Below, one piece after another: positions 13,400 through 21,211 of a DNA stretch of 28,265 bases; the first letter of the stretch is position 1; each line of letters opens with the position of its first letter. Made by a program: the position numbers and the translations under genes. The notes under the pieces are model-generated. The model searched no databases. It saw only the letters and a list, made by a program, of their open reading frames with translations, and was not told where the DNA came from. Origin of the DNA: a virus; IMG/VR virus record IMGVR_UViG_3300034407_003201, positions 1 to 28,265 of that record; one strand, given 5' to 3'.

Positions 13400-14322
13400 T
13401 GGCTACTAAAGGAAGAATACCAACACCAAAAACTCAAGCAGAAATTGCTAATGGGTTAATTGAACCCTTTGATACAACAAGAGGTAACCCAAACCAATCT
13501 CAGGAACTTAACAGGGGAAACAAAAATTCCCTTAGAGATGATACCTCAAAACCATTTTCAGTAGGCATTAAAGACATAGATGAGTCTATAATGTATTACT
13601 TTGTAAATGTAATTAAACCTTTTGTAGTACAAAATGGACAACGAATAGAAGTTCCCCTTGTTTATGGTTCTCCTGAAAGATGGAAAACTGTACAACGTGA
13701 TGGATATATGAGAGATCAAAGGGGTAAACTTATGTCTCCTATTATTATGTTTAAACGTAATACCTTAACCCCTATAAAAGGTTTATACAATAAATTGGAT
13801 GCTAACCATCCTGTTAATGTAGCTTATACTCAAACTTCATATAATAGACAAAACTCCTACGATAAATTTAATATTTTAAATAATAGGGTTCCTGTTAAAG
13901 AATTTAATACTGTAGTAGTACCTAATTATGTAAACATTACTTACAGTTGTATAGCTTATACTTACTATGTAGAACAATTAAATAAAATTGTTGAAGCTAT
14001 GAATTATGCTGCTGATTCTTATTGGGGAAATCCTGAAAGATTTAAATTTAAAGCAGATATAGATTCATTTACTACAATAACTGAAGTAAGTGCTGGTAAA
14101 GAACGTACAGTTAGAGCATCATTTGATATAAATTTAAAAGGATACATCATACCAGATATTCCACAAAAAGATCTTACGGTAGATAAAAAACGCTTTAGCT
14201 ACTCTCAGATTGTTATCCAACAAGAAACTACAGCTAATTTAAATGATCTTAACGAAACCCAAATAAATAAACCTATTGATACTCGAAACCCTCAAAACAC
14301 TGACACAAATATTTTTATCTAA
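13399..14322 (+). CDS. 15: tail terminator, gp15-like
   Basis: A 307-residue protein with the layout of T4 gp15 (272): an N-terminal YYFVNVIKPF...IEVPLVYGSPERW section parallel to the gp15 segment FIRVPITYASKEHF, then a central SPIIMFKR region. Near 180-250 comes NITYSCIAYTYYVEQLNKIVEA, parallel to the gp15 IYELSIFTRYEDDMFQIVEQ segment, and finally ASFDINLKGYIIPD, parallel to WSLTFEVNGWMYPP. Gp15 caps the finished tail and binds the sheath and neck. The ~50 residues at the N-terminus and the Asn/Thr-rich tail are extra. It follows the gp14-like gene by TAATG overlap. No gene 16/17 homologues follow, unlike T4. Confidence 0.74.
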   Translation: MATKGRIPTPKTQAEIANGLIEPFDTTRGNPNQSQELNRGNKNSLRDDTSKPFSVGIKDIDESIMYYFVNVIKPFVVQNGQRIEVPLVYGSPERWKTVQRDGYMRDQRGKLMSPIIMFKRNTLTPIKGLYNKLDANHPVNVAYTQTSYNRQNSYDKFNILNNRVPVKEFNTVVVPNYVNITYSCIAYTYYVEQLNKIVEAMNYAADSYWGNPERFKFKADIDSFTTITEVSAGKERTVRASFDINLKGYIIPDIPQKDLTVDKKRFSYSQIVIQQETTANLNDLNETQINKPIDTRNPQNTDTNIFI

Positions 14323-14344
14323 TGTTTTTTTAGAAAAAAGTTGA

Positions 14345-14387
14345 TATTTATGACAAATGGTTTTAATCAAAAATTTAAATATTTATC
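14345..14387 (+). promoter_or_regulatory. two TATTTAT-type elements before the coiled-coil gene
   Basis: TATTTATG (14345-14352) and TATTTATC (14380-14387) lie 35 bases apart in the gap after the tail-terminator gene. The first could drive the small gene at 14392 and the sheath gene behind it. The second ends only four bases before the ATG, which is too close for an ordinary promoter. Confidence 0.35.
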
Positions 14388-14391
14388 AAAA

Positions 14392-14646
14392 ATGAGTGAA
14401 CAAATTAAGTTATCCCAAGAAGAACTAGATTCTATTAAGCAGTTACAAAACCAGCAACAGACTCTTATTGGCCAGTTTGGTCAAATAGAATACCAAGTAC
14501 AGTTGTTGGAGTTACAAAAAGACCGATTAGTGGAAACTATGGGTGAGTTGCAAAAAGAAGAAACAAAAATTGGACAAGAACTAACACAAAAATATGGAAA
14601 CGGAACTGTCGATTTAGAGTCAGGAACGTTTTCAAAAACGGAATAA
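14392..14646 (+). CDS. 84-residue coiled-coil protein
   Basis: The start is ATG 14392 (MSEQIKLSQEELDSIKQLQ). The frame opens upstream at 14341/14350, but that 17-residue extension is basic and unlike the rest. The protein is almost wholly predicted helix with heptad-like Leu/Ile spacing and Gln/Glu/Lys-rich positions, then a short KYGNGTVDLESGTF tail, a form seen in small proteins next to sheath genes in related phages (recalled). It occupies the position between gene 15 and gene 18 where T4 has the terminase genes 16 and 17. Function unknown; perhaps a tail-assembly factor. Confidence 0.7.
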   Translation: MSEQIKLSQEELDSIKQLQNQQQTLIGQFGQIEYQVQLLELQKDRLVETMGELQKEETKIGQELTQKYGNGTVDLESGTFSKTE

Positions 14647-14668
14647 AATATTTTAACAATATATCAAA

Positions 14669-16711
14669 ATGGCAGAACAAATAGTATCACCTGGAGTATT
14701 TACAAGAGAAAACGACCAGTCATTCATAACCCAACAACCTGTAGAAGTAGGAGCCGCAATTGTAGGTCCTGCTGTTAAAGGTCCTGTTGAAATCCCTACT
14801 TTAGTCACTTCATATAGTGAATATGTGAATAAATTTGGTTCTACTTTTGTAAGTGGAGGTAGAGTTTATTCTTACTTAACGGGTAACTCAGCATATAACT
14901 ACTTCCAAAATGGTGGTAATACTTTACTAGTAACAAGAGTTACAACAGGTTCATTTACACCTGCTACTGCTTCTATTGCTAATGGAACCACAGTTGGAGA
15001 CATATCAACTGCAAATTCAATTTCATCTTCTCTTTCAGGAATTAATAATGATTATAATGCTGGTACTTTAACTGCTATCACAGCATCTTCTACAGATGGA
15101 TCAGGTATTAATGCCACATTTAATTTTACCTTTGCAGGTGGAGCAGGTGCTTCTGGAGTTACAGCCGCTACTGCAGCTGCTGGAGGAAGTGGTTATGCTA
15201 TTGGAGATACGGTCACGTTCCTTGCTGCTGAATTAAATGATGCTATAGGAAGCGGTACAGGTACTGGAAACTTAGTATTAACTTTAGTTGCTGCTGATAT
15301 TGCTGATAACCCACCAAGTACAGCTGCTTTTAAACTAAAAACTATTTCTGAAGGTACTATTATGAATAGTAATGGTACTTTAGGAAGTGATGGCCAATTA
15401 TCAACAGGTACTGCTGACAATGTTAGATGGGAAATCTCATTTGCAGATACAGGATCAGGCACATTTAATCTTTTGATTAGACAAGGTAATGACCTAACTA
15501 ATGATAAAATTGTATTAGAAACATACGCAGGTGTATCACTCGATCCTTTCCAAGACAATTACATTGCTAAAGTAATAGGTGATCAAAAGCAAACTTTAGT
15601 TTCAGATGCTGATGGAAACAAGTATCTTGAAATAACAGGATCATATGCTAATAAGAGTAATTATGTTTATGTAGATGAAGTATCATCCCCAACTCCAAAT
15701 TTCTTTAATAATGTTGGTAATGCTGCTAGTGATGCTTATAAAGAATCCATCCCAGTTGTAGCAAGTGGTTCATTTGCAGGTGCTATAGGAGCACTTACTG
15801 GATCAGAAGCAGCTTTATTTAATGAAAAAATTGATACTAATACTCAAGGTTTAAGAGCCGAAGATTATAGTGATGTGTTTAGTTTGTTAACTAACAATGA
15901 TGAGTACCAATACAACGTAATCACTGCTCCTGGATTGATCCACGGTGTATCAGCACATACTGGCGTATTAAACACATTAATATCTAATACTCAAAACAGA
16001 GGTGATGCTATTGCAGTAGTAGATCTTAGTAAATATAATGCTACTATAACTAGCACTACTAATCAAGCATCTGCCATTAATTCAAGCTACGCAGCTTCAT
16101 ACTGGCCTTGGTGTCAAATTATTAATCCTGACACAGGAAAGCAAAACTGGGTACCAGCTTCAACATTAATTCCAGGTGTCTTTGCCTTTACAGACAATGC
16201 AGCTGAACCATGGTTCGCACCTGCAGGTATTAATAGAGGTGGATTAGATACAGTAATCAGACCAGAAAGAAAATTACAAAGATCTCAACGAGATACTTTA
16301 TATGAAAGTAATGTTAACCCAATTGCTAATTTCCCTGCAACAGGAACAGTAGTATTTGGTCAAAAGACACTACAAAAGAAAGCATCAGCACTTGATCGTG
16401 TAAATGTTAGAAGGTTATTAATTGCACTTAAGAGCTACATTGGACAAGTTGCTAACAACTTAGTATTTGAACAAAATACAGCAGCTACAAGAAATAATTT
16501 CTTAGCCCAAGTAAACCCATACATGGAAAGTGTACAACAAAGACAAGGTGTTTACGCCTTTAAGGTAGTAATGGACGCTTCAAACAACACTCCTGATGTA
16601 ATCGATAGAAATCAGATGGTAGGCCAGATTTTCTTACAGCCAACTAGAACAGCGGAATTCATAATTCTCGATTTCAACGTATTGCCAACAGGAGCTGAGT
16701 TCCCAGCATAA
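14669..16711 (+). CDS. 18: contractile tail sheath protein, gp18-like
   Basis: A 680-residue protein (T4 gp18 is 659). It starts with the sheath signature VSPGVFTRENDQSF (residues 6-19), then VEVGAAIVGPAVKGPVEIPT and a YFQNGGNTLLVTRV segment. The middle (about 110-260) is Ala/Gly/Thr-rich and variable, likely the surface-exposed domain. The C-terminal part has the conserved DRVNVRRLLIALKSYI helix, then NPYMESVQQRQGVYAFKVVMD and LQPTRTAEFIILDF, which form the interlocking handshake domain of sheath proteins. It contracts to drive the tube through the envelope. The tail tube gene follows, as in T4. Confidence 0.96.
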   Translation: MAEQIVSPGVFTRENDQSFITQQPVEVGAAIVGPAVKGPVEIPTLVTSYSEYVNKFGSTFVSGGRVYSYLTGNSAYNYFQNGGNTLLVTRVTTGSFTPATASIANGTTVGDISTANSISSSLSGINNDYNAGTLTAITASSTDGSGINATFNFTFAGGAGASGVTAATAAAGGSGYAIGDTVTFLAAELNDAIGSGTGTGNLVLTLVAADIADNPPSTAAFKLKTISEGTIMNSNGTLGSDGQLSTGTADNVRWEISFADTGSGTFNLLIRQGNDLTNDKIVLETYAGVSLDPFQDNYIAKVIGDQKQTLVSDADGNKYLEITGSYANKSNYVYVDEVSSPTPNFFNNVGNAASDAYKESIPVVASGSFAGAIGALTGSEAALFNEKIDTNTQGLRAEDYSDVFSLLTNNDEYQYNVITAPGLIHGVSAHTGVLNTLISNTQNRGDAIAVVDLSKYNATITSTTNQASAINSSYAASYWPWCQIINPDTGKQNWVPASTLIPGVFAFTDNAAEPWFAPAGINRGGLDTVIRPERKLQRSQRDTLYESNVNPIANFPATGTVVFGQKTLQKKASALDRVNVRRLLIALKSYIGQVANNLVFEQNTAATRNNFLAQVNPYMESVQQRQGVYAFKVVMDASNNTPDVIDRNQMVGQIFLQPTRTAEFIILDFNVLPTGAEFPA

Positions 16712-16730
16712 TAGAAATTAGAAATTGTAA

Positions 16731-16738
16731 TATTTATA
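16731..16738 (+). promoter_or_regulatory. candidate late promoter TATTTATA
   Basis: TATTTATA, extended to TATTTATAA, ends 13 bases before the tail tube ATG with spacer ATAAAACACGACA and no Shine-Dalgarno sequence. Confidence 0.55.
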
Positions 16739-16751
16739 ATAAAACACGACA

Positions 16752-17237
16752 ATGGCAGTATTAGATCCAAACGAAATATTTTTCACCCCATTTGAACCAA
16801 AACAAAAGAATAGATTTGTTTTGTATGTAGATGGATTCCCCGCTTACCTTATCAAAGGATTAGGAGCAGTAAAAGTCACACAAGGAACAGTTGAATTAAA
16901 TCACATTAATGTTCAAAGATTTGTAAAAGGCAAAACTAAATGGGACCCTATAGCATTAACATTATTTGATGCTATTACACCTTCTGGTGCACAAGCAGTA
17001 ATGGAATGGGTAAGACTTCATCACGAATCAGTAACCGGTAGAGATGGTTATTCTGATTTCTACAAAAAGGATATGACAGTAAATGTTTTAGGCCCTGTAG
17101 GTGATGTAGTTTCAGAATGGATTATTAAAGGTGCTTTAATAACTGATGCGTCATTTGGTGATTATGGTTACGATGATGAGGGTATTGTTGAAATTTCAAT
17201 GACAGTACAACCTGATTATTGTGTGTTGAATTTCTAA
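16752..17237 (+). CDS. 19: tail tube protein, gp19-like
   Basis: A 161-residue protein (T4 gp19 is 163) directly downstream of the sheath gene. Landmarks are KNRFVLYVDGFPAYLIKG near the N-terminus, KWDPIALTLFDAITPSGAQA, EWVRLHHESVTGRDGYSDFY in the middle and WIIKGALITDASFGDYGYDD, then VEISMTVQPDYCVLNF at the end. These match the tube family of T4-like and type-VI-secretion-related proteins. It polymerises as stacked hexamers inside the sheath. The gene is bounded by its own TATTTATA element and a terminator, allowing high independent expression. Confidence 0.95.
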   Translation: MAVLDPNEIFFTPFEPKQKNRFVLYVDGFPAYLIKGLGAVKVTQGTVELNHINVQRFVKGKTKWDPIALTLFDAITPSGAQAVMEWVRLHHESVTGRDGYSDFYKKDMTVNVLGPVGDVVSEWIIKGALITDASFGDYGYDDEGIVEISMTVQPDYCVLNF

Positions 17238-17259
17238 TACAAGCCAAATATTATAAAAG

Positions 17260-17286
17260 AAAGGCGTACTTCGGTACGTCTTTTTT
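17260..17286 (+). terminator. intrinsic terminator with UUCG tetraloop
   Basis: The stem AAAGGCGTAC (17260-17269) pairs with GTACGTCTTT (17274-17283) with one G-T wobble. The loop is TTCG closed by C-G, the very stable UUCG tetraloop, followed by a T6 run (17281-17286). It ends the tail tube transcript. Confidence 0.9.
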
Positions 17287-17297
17287 GTTCTATTATA

Positions 17298-17305
17298 TAT
17301 TTATA
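17298..17305 (+). promoter_or_regulatory. candidate late promoter TATTTATA
   Basis: TATTTATA lies 12 bases after the tail-tube terminator and 24 bases before ATG 17330, where a new start is needed for the chaperone and tape measure genes. Confidence 0.5.
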
Positions 17306-17329
17306 TCAAACAATTAAAAGTTATTATAA

Positions 17330-18052
17330 ATGAGTGAATTTAGTTTACCTACCGAAATGGTAGAATTACCTTCAAAAGGTTTAGTTTATCCTGAAGGTCA
17401 TCCTTTAAGAGAAGGAAAAGTTGAAATTAAATATATGACTGCTAAAGAAGAAGATATACTTACAAATCAATCTTACATAGAAAAAGGCACTGTATTAGAT
17501 AAACTTCTTGAATCTGTGATGGTTAGTAAAATTAACATTAAAGATTTAATTGTAGGAGATAAAAATGCTGTGTTAATTGCCACTCGTATTTTAGGATATG
17601 GTAAAGACTACTCATTTTCATATATGGGTGAATCTCATAACATTGATTTATCAACACTAGAAAATAAAGAAATTGACCAATCCCAACTTTCTGAAGGTAA
17701 TAAATTCTCTTACACATTACCCCATAGTGAGATAGATATTACTTTTAAAATTCTAGATGGACACGATGAAATAAAAATCGAAAAAGAGATACAAGGTTTA
17801 AAAAAACTTAATAAAAATGCTTCTCCTGAATTATCTACTAGATTAAAATATATTATAACATCTATAAATGGAGATACTGAAAAGAAAACAATCAGAGATT
17901 TTGTAGAAAATGGTTTATTAGCTAGAGATTCTAGATCATTAAGAAGTTATATCAAAAAAACCCAACCAGATGTAGATTTAAACTACATCACAGATAGTAA
18001 TGAGGAGATTACAATCCCTATTGGGATTAGCTTTTTTTGGCCTGACTATTAA
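17330..18052 (+). CDS. tail/baseplate assembly protein, gp26-like; candidate tail assembly chaperone
   Basis: A 240-residue soluble protein between the tail tube and the tape measure genes. The segments VELPSKGLVYPEGHPLREGK, VEIKYMTAKEEDILTNQSYI, VLDKLLESVMVSKINIKDLI and GDKNAVLIATRILGYGKDY match the pattern of the T4 gp26-type baseplate hub assembly proteins seen in marine phages. The C-terminus ends in ISFFWPDY; an FFWPD end is also familiar in this family (recalled). The next ORF overlaps it by 53 bases in the +1 frame, and both precede the tape measure gene, the position of the lambda G/GT chaperone pair. The protein may therefore chaperone the tape measure. The number 26 is not certain. 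Confidence 0.66.
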   Translation: MSEFSLPTEMVELPSKGLVYPEGHPLREGKVEIKYMTAKEEDILTNQSYIEKGTVLDKLLESVMVSKINIKDLIVGDKNAVLIATRILGYGKDYSFSYMGESHNIDLSTLENKEIDQSQLSEGNKFSYTLPHSEIDITFKILDGHDEIKIEKEIQGLKKLNKNASPELSTRLKYIITSINGDTEKKTIRDFVENGLLARDSRSLRSYIKKTQPDVDLNYITDSNEEITIPIGISFFWPDY

Positions 18053-18326
18053 TATTATTTCTCAAGCAAGACATAGTGTATTTAAACAAATCCATGAAAT
18101 AGTATTTCATGGTAAAGGGGGGTATTCTTGGAATGATGTCTATAATATGCCTATTTGGTTAAGGAGATTTACTTTTAAAGAAATTCAAGAATTTTATGAT
18201 AAAGAACAAGAATCATACAAAAAAGCTAACCAAAAAGGAACTAGCACATTAATTGATTCATCGGGTAAAGTAAATAAACCCCAATTTGCAAATGCCTCTC
18301 CTAAAAGACCTTCATTCAAAGCCTGA
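18000..18326 (+). CDS. overlapping +1-frame ORF, candidate frameshift extension of the chaperone
   Basis: The frame is open from ATG 18000 inside the preceding gene to TGA 18324-18326, 108 residues. From about residue 24 it looks like a real small protein: RHSVFKQIHEIVFHGKGGYS, then WNDVYNMPIWLRRFTFKEIQEFYDKEQES and a basic Ser/Pro tail. The first ~20 residues overlap the coding sequence of the gp26-like gene and are hydrophobic. Two readings fit: independent initiation at ATG 18000, or +1 (or -2) slippage in the T7 run at 18032-18038, which would make a fusion with the upstream protein. Slippage would parallel the G/GT tail chaperones found before tape measure genes. A sequencing error in the T run is also possible. 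Confidence 0.62.
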   Translation: MRRLQSLLGLAFFGLTINIISQARHSVFKQIHEIVFHGKGGYSWNDVYNMPIWLRRFTFKEIQEFYDKEQESYKKANQKGTSTLIDSSGKVNKPQFANASPKRPSFKA

Positions 18327-18351
18327 CTCTAATAAAAGTTAATTCCTTCAA

Positions 18352-18359
18352 TATTTATT
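18352..18359 (+). promoter_or_regulatory. TATTTATT element before tape measure gene
   Basis: TATTTATT ends only three bases before ATG 18363. If it worked as a -10 box, transcription would begin inside the gene, so it may act on the RNA instead, or the spacing is coincidental. Confidence 0.3.
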
Positions 18360-18362
18360 AGT

Positions 18363-20954
18363 ATGGCTACCCCCCAAGAAATTCAAAGGCTATTAGATGA
18401 AATTCAAAATCAATATAATAGATTAGGAGAAACAAACCCTTTTGCTAATTTTGATACTTCTAATATTACAGATGTAGCTTCTACTATTCAACAGTTAGAA
18501 GTATCTCTTCAAGGTGCCCGAAACCAAGTAGACGAAATGAACTCGGATATAGGTGGTCTTGTAAATGGTTTTCAATCCGTAGTTGACTCTATAAAAAATC
18601 AAAACAGTGGCTTAGGCCTTTCTACTAAAGCATTAAGTGGAATGCAAAGCATTGCTCAAAAGATTTCTTATGACCAACAAGGTATAACTAAATTAAATAT
18701 AAAACAACTTAAACAAGCCCAAGATCAATTTAATCAAAGAAAAGCAGACTTAGGGTTAAGTAAAGAACTTCTAGCAACCGAAATTAATGATTTAAAAGCA
18801 AAACAACAATCAGAGGGTTTATCTGCAAGAGAAACACAACAACTAGCTAAAAATGAAGATGCTCTACAAAAGGTTACTGAACAATTAGTAGAACAAATAT
18901 CTTACCAAAACGAATTAGAAACTAAAATAAAATCTAGAATAAAGCAAGAAGAAAAAATTAATGAATCTTTAGGATTAGGAGGAGCTATATTAGGTTCTAT
19001 GGAAGGGGCTTTAAATAAGCTAGGTATGGGGGGTCTTGCTGGTAAGCTTGGTTTTAGTGAAGCTCAAGAAGAAATGAGAGCTCTTGCTGAAGAAATGGAA
19101 GAGGGAGGTGAATTAACAGGAAGTTTTGCAAATAAAGCTAAAATATTAAAAAAAGGTTTTAGCAGTATGGGAGGGAGTTTGTTAAAGAATCTTAAAGATC
19201 CTTTATCAATTGGTTTAATGATTGTAAATCAACTAGTAGATGCTTTAGGTAAAGTTGATAAACTGACAGGAGAAACTGCTAAAAATCTAGGTATGAGTTA
19301 CAAAGAAGCCAATGCTATGGTTTCTGATATGAATGATATAGCTAACCTTTCAGGTGACGCTCACGTTAATACTGAAGGTTTAGTACAAGCCCAATTAGAA
19401 TTAAGTAAAGCATTAGGAACTAATGTTATGCTTAATAAAGAATTATTAGTTGACTTCACTAAGTTAACAACACAAGCAGGTTATTCTGTTGAAACTATGA
19501 CAGCATTAGGTAAAATCACCCAATCTACAGGAGGGGATTTATCTGATAATACTGCTGAAATATTAGGTACGGCAAAAGCTTTTAATGCTACTAATAAATT
19601 AGCTTTAAATGAAAAAGAAATTGTTGCTGAAGTAGCTAAAACAAGTGCTGCTACTGTATTAACATTTGGAAGAAGCGCTGATGCATTAACTAAAAATGTT
19701 ATGCAAGCTAAGAAATTTGGTTTAAATCTTGAACAAGCTGCAAATATTTCCTCTAACTTGCTTGATTTCCAATCCTCAATAGAGAATGAAATGTCAGCTG
19801 AGTTGTTAACAGGTAAAAGTTTAAATTTTGAAAATGCTCGAATGCTTGCTTTACAAGGTAAAACAGGTGAAGCAGCTGCTGAAGTTGCTAAACAATTAGG
19901 GAGTGCCAAAGATTTTGGAAAAATGAATGTTATTCAACAGGAAGCCTTAGCAACAGCTGCTGGTATGACTAGAGATGAATTAGCATCCTCATTAATTGAA
20001 AGAGAAGCTTTAGCTAAAGTAGGAATGGCAGATTTAAGTTCTCAGCAAGCTTATAATGAGCTCAAAAAACAAGGACTATCAGATGATGAAATAGCTAAAC
20101 AATTAGGTAATGAAACTTTAGCAAACCAAATGAAGTCAGAATCTGCCCAAGCACGGATGGTTGCTGTTACCCAAAAATTACAAGAAGTATTTGTTAGCAT
20201 AGCTACACCTATATTAGCAATGGTTGATCCCTTAATAAATTTAGTCATTACTGTACTTCCTGCTGTTAATATGTTGTTACAACCTATAATGTTTGCATTT
20301 AAAGCAATCTCCTCAGCTATCTCCTTTATGGTAGATGGAATTACTAAGTCTATCCCTCTAATGGCAGCTTTAGGAGTAGCAGCTTATGCTTATCTAGCTA
20401 CAACACAAAAGATATTAGTATTAAGAACTGCGATTACTGCTAAACAAAAGGCTGAATCTATTCTCGAAAGTATTAAAAATACTAGAGCGGCAGCAGGTTT
20501 AGCTATATCTAAAACTGTAGAGGCAATAAAAACTAAGGGCCTAATAAAAACTATAGCAAACGCCGCTATGACTGCTTTCTCCTCCGTAGCCAAAATCCCA
20601 TTTATAGGCCCCGTCTTAGGTATTGCAGCAGCGGCAGCAACCGCAGCTTTAGGATATAAATACTTATCTAAAGGAGATGACGTAATGTCCCCAGGATATG
20701 GAAAACGTATTCTATCAGCACCTGAAGGTACATTTGCTTTAAATGATAAAGATACAGTTGTAGCAGGAACAGATTTAGATCAAGGGTCTAGTCAACCTAC
20801 ATCCTCTCCATCCATCAACTTAACACCTTTAGTAGAACAAATGAATGCTATGAATGCTACGTTAAATGCTATTTTAAATAAAGAAGGCACGGTTATGTTA
20901 GACAGTACAAAAGTAGGAACCGCTTTATCAGTAGGATCTTATAAATTACAATAA
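18363..20954 (+). CDS. tail tape measure protein
   Basis: An 863-residue protein, the longest in the tail module. The N-terminal ~200 residues are helical and coiled-coil-like with many Gln, Lys and Glu. A helical Ala/Leu-rich middle follows. Hydrophobic, membrane-like stretches lie at about 610-665 (VFVSIATPILAMVDPLINLV onward), 667-690 and 747-770 (FIGPVLGIAAAAATAALGY). The C-terminal part has DDVMSPGYGKRILSAPEGTF and DKDTVVAGTDL, a pattern typical of the C-terminal end of phage tape measures. It sets tail length; at roughly 1.5 angstrom per residue it predicts a tail near 130 nm, longer than T4 (gp29, 590 residues). It is preceded by the chaperone-like ORF pair. Confidence 0.92.
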   Translation: MATPQEIQRLLDEIQNQYNRLGETNPFANFDTSNITDVASTIQQLEVSLQGARNQVDEMNSDIGGLVNGFQSVVDSIKNQNSGLGLSTKALSGMQSIAQKISYDQQGITKLNIKQLKQAQDQFNQRKADLGLSKELLATEINDLKAKQQSEGLSARETQQLAKNEDALQKVTEQLVEQISYQNELETKIKSRIKQEEKINESLGLGGAILGSMEGALNKLGMGGLAGKLGFSEAQEEMRALAEEMEEGGELTGSFANKAKILKKGFSSMGGSLLKNLKDPLSIGLMIVNQLVDALGKVDKLTGETAKNLGMSYKEANAMVSDMNDIANLSGDAHVNTEGLVQAQLELSKALGTNVMLNKELLVDFTKLTTQAGYSVETMTALGKITQSTGGDLSDNTAEILGTAKAFNATNKLALNEKEIVAEVAKTSAATVLTFGRSADALTKNVMQAKKFGLNLEQAANISSNLLDFQSSIENEMSAELLTGKSLNFENARMLALQGKTGEAAAEVAKQLGSAKDFGKMNVIQQEALATAAGMTRDELASSLIEREALAKVGMADLSSQQAYNELKKQGLSDDEIAKQLGNETLANQMKSESAQARMVAVTQKLQEVFVSIATPILAMVDPLINLVITVLPAVNMLLQPIMFAFKAISSAISFMVDGITKSIPLMAALGVAAYAYLATTQKILVLRTAITAKQKAESILESIKNTRAAAGLAISKTVEAIKTKGLIKTIANAAMTAFSSVAKIPFIGPVLGIAAAAATAALGYKYLSKGDDVMSPGYGKRILSAPEGTFALNDKDTVVAGTDLDQGSSQPTSSPSINLTPLVEQMNAMNATLNAILNKEGTVMLDSTKVGTALSVGSYKLQ

Positions 20955-20961
20955 TTTTTAA

Positions 20962-20969
20962 TATTTATA
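20962..20969 (+). promoter_or_regulatory. candidate late promoter TATTTATA
   Basis: TATTTATA, extended to TATTTATAA, lies right after the tape measure stop and ends 14 bases before ATG 20984 with spacer ACAAAATAACAACT. It heads the baseplate gene set. Confidence 0.55.
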
Positions 20970-20983
20970 ACAAAATAACAACT

Positions 20984-21208
20984 ATGTCAATTTTAAATTC
21001 TTTCACTGCCAACGGATCTATTCTCTCAAATTTGAATGGTCAACAAGGCCCCCAACCAGACTTTGCACAATCTAAATTACATGATGAATATTCTATAAAT
21101 GGCGATCCATTTGTAAAACAACAACCATCACCTTCTACACTAAGCCTTAAAGGTATTACCCCTCCAGGAGCTTACAAAGATAATGCTCCTGAAGGTCGAT
21201 CATTCTAA
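20984..21208 (+). CDS. 74-residue small baseplate-region protein
   Basis: A Pro/Gln/Ser-rich, probably extended protein (MSILNSFTANGSILSNLNG... ending GAYKDNAPEGRSF) with no membrane segment. It follows the tape measure gene and stops three bases before the next start, so it is co-translated with the 566-residue baseplate protein. Its composition would suit a tail-tube or baseplate linker peptide, but no family is recognised. Confidence 0.6.
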   Translation: MSILNSFTANGSILSNLNGQQGPQPDFAQSKLHDEYSINGDPFVKQQPSPSTLSLKGITPPGAYKDNAPEGRSF

Positions 21209-21211
21209 TAG

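Noticed and set aside
14341-14391. Upstream extension of the coiled-coil gene
   Set aside because: The extra residues are unlike the rest, and ATG 14392 starts the helical sequence.
18032-18038. Simple assembly error as the sole explanation of the overlapping ORFs
   Set aside because: Not adopted as the main reading because the upstream ORF ends in the FFWPDY form I associate with the family and the position matches known frameshift chaperones; it remains possible and is listed as a check.
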